From the NCBI RefSeq assembly GCF_013409595.1, contig NZ_JACCBD010000001.1, positions 2,914,001 through 2,978,000 on the forward strand: DNA of 64,000 nt. Direction: 5' to 3'. The position numbers and the translations under genes are program-made. Source of the stretch: Leucobacter aridicollis. Lineage in GTDB: Bacteria > Actinomycetota > Actinomycetes > Actinomycetales > Microbacteriaceae. The notes below the pieces were generated by a model. That model made no database searches and was not told the origin of the DNA. It saw only the letters and a list, made by a program, of their open reading frames with translations. This document shows, one piece after another, positions 62,623 through 64,000 of this stretch (positions are counted from its first letter, which is position 1; each line of letters begins with the position of its first letter).

Positions 62623-64000
62623 CCAACAGCAAGACAAGACTCGGGGTGAGCGCGTACGCGATCGTCGTGTTTGTCTTCACGCTCGCCAGCAACGGCGTGC
62701 GAAACCTGCTCGGCTGGCCCGGCTTCATCGCGGCTGCGATCGTGCTTGCGGCGGTCGGCGGAATCATGTTCCTGAAGATGCGGCCCGAGCGGTTCCGGTG
62801 GTATCGGCTCCCCTCGCCGATCTACCTCTTTCTCGCGCTCGCGGCCTGCTCGATCCTGTGGTCGCAGTACCGGCTTGAGAGCGTGCTCGGCGTTGTCGCC
62901 CAGCTGCTCACGACGCTCGTCGCCGTCGCGCTCGCGTTCATCCTGACCTGGCACGAGACCCTGCGAACGCTCGGCACCGCGCTGCGCTACGTGATCGGCC
63001 TGTCGCTCCTGTTCGAGCTGTGGGTGTCGCTGTTCGTGCAGCACCCAGTGCTCCCCTGGTGGATCGAGCTCACCGCCACGCAGGAGGAGAAGACCCCGAA
63101 GCTGCTCTATTGGAGCCGCGACCTGCTGTTCGACGGCGGCCCCATCCAGGGGCTCGTCGGCAGCTCGACGCTGTTCGGCTTCATCGGCCTCATCGGCCTC
63201 ATCATCTTCGCGATCCAGCTGCGCGCGCGCCTCATCACGCGGTTTGCCGGCTGGTTCTGGGTTGCGATGTCGCTCGCCACGCTCGCGCTCACGCGTTCGG
63301 CCACCGTGACCGTCGCGCTCGTCGCCGTCGTGATCGCGCTCGCGTTCGCGCTGTGGGCTCGCCGATCCGGACCCGTCGGGCGGCTCCCCGTCTACATCAC
63401 GGGCGCCGTCGTGCTCGCCGCGATCGCCGGCATCGCGCTCTTCGCCCGGTCGTGGGTGTTCTCGCTGCTCGGCAAGAGCAGCGACCTCACAGGCCGCGTC
63501 GACACCTGGGAGGGCGTCATCGCGCTCGCGCAGCAGCGCCCGTGGTTCGGGTGGGGCTGGATCAGCTACTGGGCGCCCTGGGTCGAGCCGTACAAGTCAC
63601 TCGACGTGCAGGGTGGCATCCCTGTCATGAGCGCCCACAACGCGTGGCTCGACGTCTGGCTGCAGCTCGGCATCGTCGGCCTCCTCCTCTTCGTGCCGCT
63701 CGTCGCCCTCACGCTCTGGCGCGTGTGGTTCCGCGCGGTCGACCAGCCGCGCCGCGGGTACGGCCCCCCGCTGCCGTACGCGACGAGCGCCCTGTGGCCG
63801 TTCCTCCTCATGGTCGCGCTCGTGGTGCAGTCGTTCGCAGAGAGCCGGATCCTGATCGAGAGCGGTTGGCTCCTGCTCATCATGCTCGCGGCGAAGAGCC
63901 GCTTCGATTTCGAGCTGCCATCGCTCGACGCGGAACCGCAGCGGATGCCGTGGCGCCAGGTTCCCATCCCGCGCGAGATCGCGCCGGCGACCACCGCGCG
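62619..64000 (+). CDS. O-antigen ligase-like membrane protein, 3' end outside the window
   Basis: Open from ATG 62619 (MANSKTRLGVSAYAIVVFVF) to the right edge, at least 460 codons. About ten membrane helices and the Wzy_C/O-antigen ligase region: the periplasmic loop motif LTGRVDTWEGVIALAQQRPW followed by FGWGWISYW, and MSAHNAWLDVWLQLGIVGLL with the conserved His. The family joins polysaccharide or sugar chains on undecaprenyl-linked carriers. Divergent from manA. It does not contain a stop codon in the window. Confidence 0.88.
   Translation, partial: MANSKTRLGVSAYAIVVFVFTLASNGVRNLLGWPGFIAAAIVLAAVGGIMFLKMRPERFRWYRLPSPIYLFLALAACSILWSQYRLESVLGVVAQLLTTLVAVALAFILTWHETLRTLGTALRYVIGLSLLFELWVSLFVQHPVLPWWIELTATQEEKTPKLLYWSRDLLFDGGPIQGLVGSSTLFGFIGLIGLIIFAIQLRARLITRFAGWFWVAMSLATLALTRSATVTVALVAVVIALAFALWARRSGPVGRLPVYITGAVVLAAIAGIALFARSWVFSLLGKSSDLTGRVDTWEGVIALAQQRPWFGWGWISYWAPWVEPYKSLDVQGGIPVMSAHNAWLDVWLQLGIVGLLLFVPLVALTLWRVWFRAVDQPRRGYGPPLPYATSALWPFLLMVALVVQSFAESRILIESGWLLLIMLAAKSRFDFELPSLDAEPQRMPWRQVPIPREIAPATTA

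Overview
The window is high-GC actinobacterial DNA. The gene set (mtrA-mtrB-lpqB, a WhiB2-like regulator, HPF, Ppm-type mannosyltransferase, DtxR-like boxes, corynebacterial-type HtaA heme proteins with HmuTUV) and the tRNA-Trp/secE/nusG block next to aspC fit the Microbacteriaceae, perhaps Leucobacter or a close relative. That placement is inference from gene content only.

Layout. 1-3052: remnant of an integrated element: a frameshifted IS110 transposase, a truncated UmuD behind a consensus SOS box, a small membrane protein, a tyrosine integrase, and the 5' half of a tRNA-Lys(UUU) gene. 3095-9375: housekeeping and metabolic genes (MpaB-type oxygenase, large LuxR-type ATPase regulator, LysE exporter, pdxS, NagZ-type lipoprotein, tRNA-Ala). 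9467-20816: heme and iron uptake, with hmuUV and hmuT divergent from a DtxR-like box and two HtaA-domain surface proteins behind another such box; a LytR_C protein and groEL with two CIRCE operators lie between them. 20817-29213: msrB, a DUF1963-like protein, a DMT transporter, tRNA-Thr, a DsbA-like protein, secA, furA and katA. 29241-43796: Ppm1, hpf, comF, lpqB-mtrB-mtrA, a degenerate metallopeptidase, DUF5719 protein, a 1098-residue glycosyltransferase, whiB, exonuclease III and trpS.

43829-50284 is the most interesting region: seven genes in one direction, six of which start on or within the last bases of the gene before. They encode a receiver-PIG-L deacetylase fusion, an ATP-grasp ligase, a PHP phosphoesterase, a processive-type family 2 glycosyltransferase, a 43-residue membrane peptide, a single-domain response regulator and a PAS histidine kinase. 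I read this as a phosphorelay built into a polysaccharide synthesis/modification machine; the function is inferred.

50398-54180 is a riboflavin operon under an FMN riboswitch, with ribD split into separate deaminase and reductase genes. 54280-64000 holds an ABC exporter, an acyltransferase directly behind nusG (no rplK/rplA follows), secE, tRNA-Trp, aspC, a PucR-type regulator, manA and the start of an O-antigen-ligase-like gene that runs off the right edge.

Several genes (nagZ, furA, exonuclease III, ABC exporter, aspC, the ligase-like gene) have a -10-like hexamer 6-7 bases before the start codon, which suggests leaderless transcripts.
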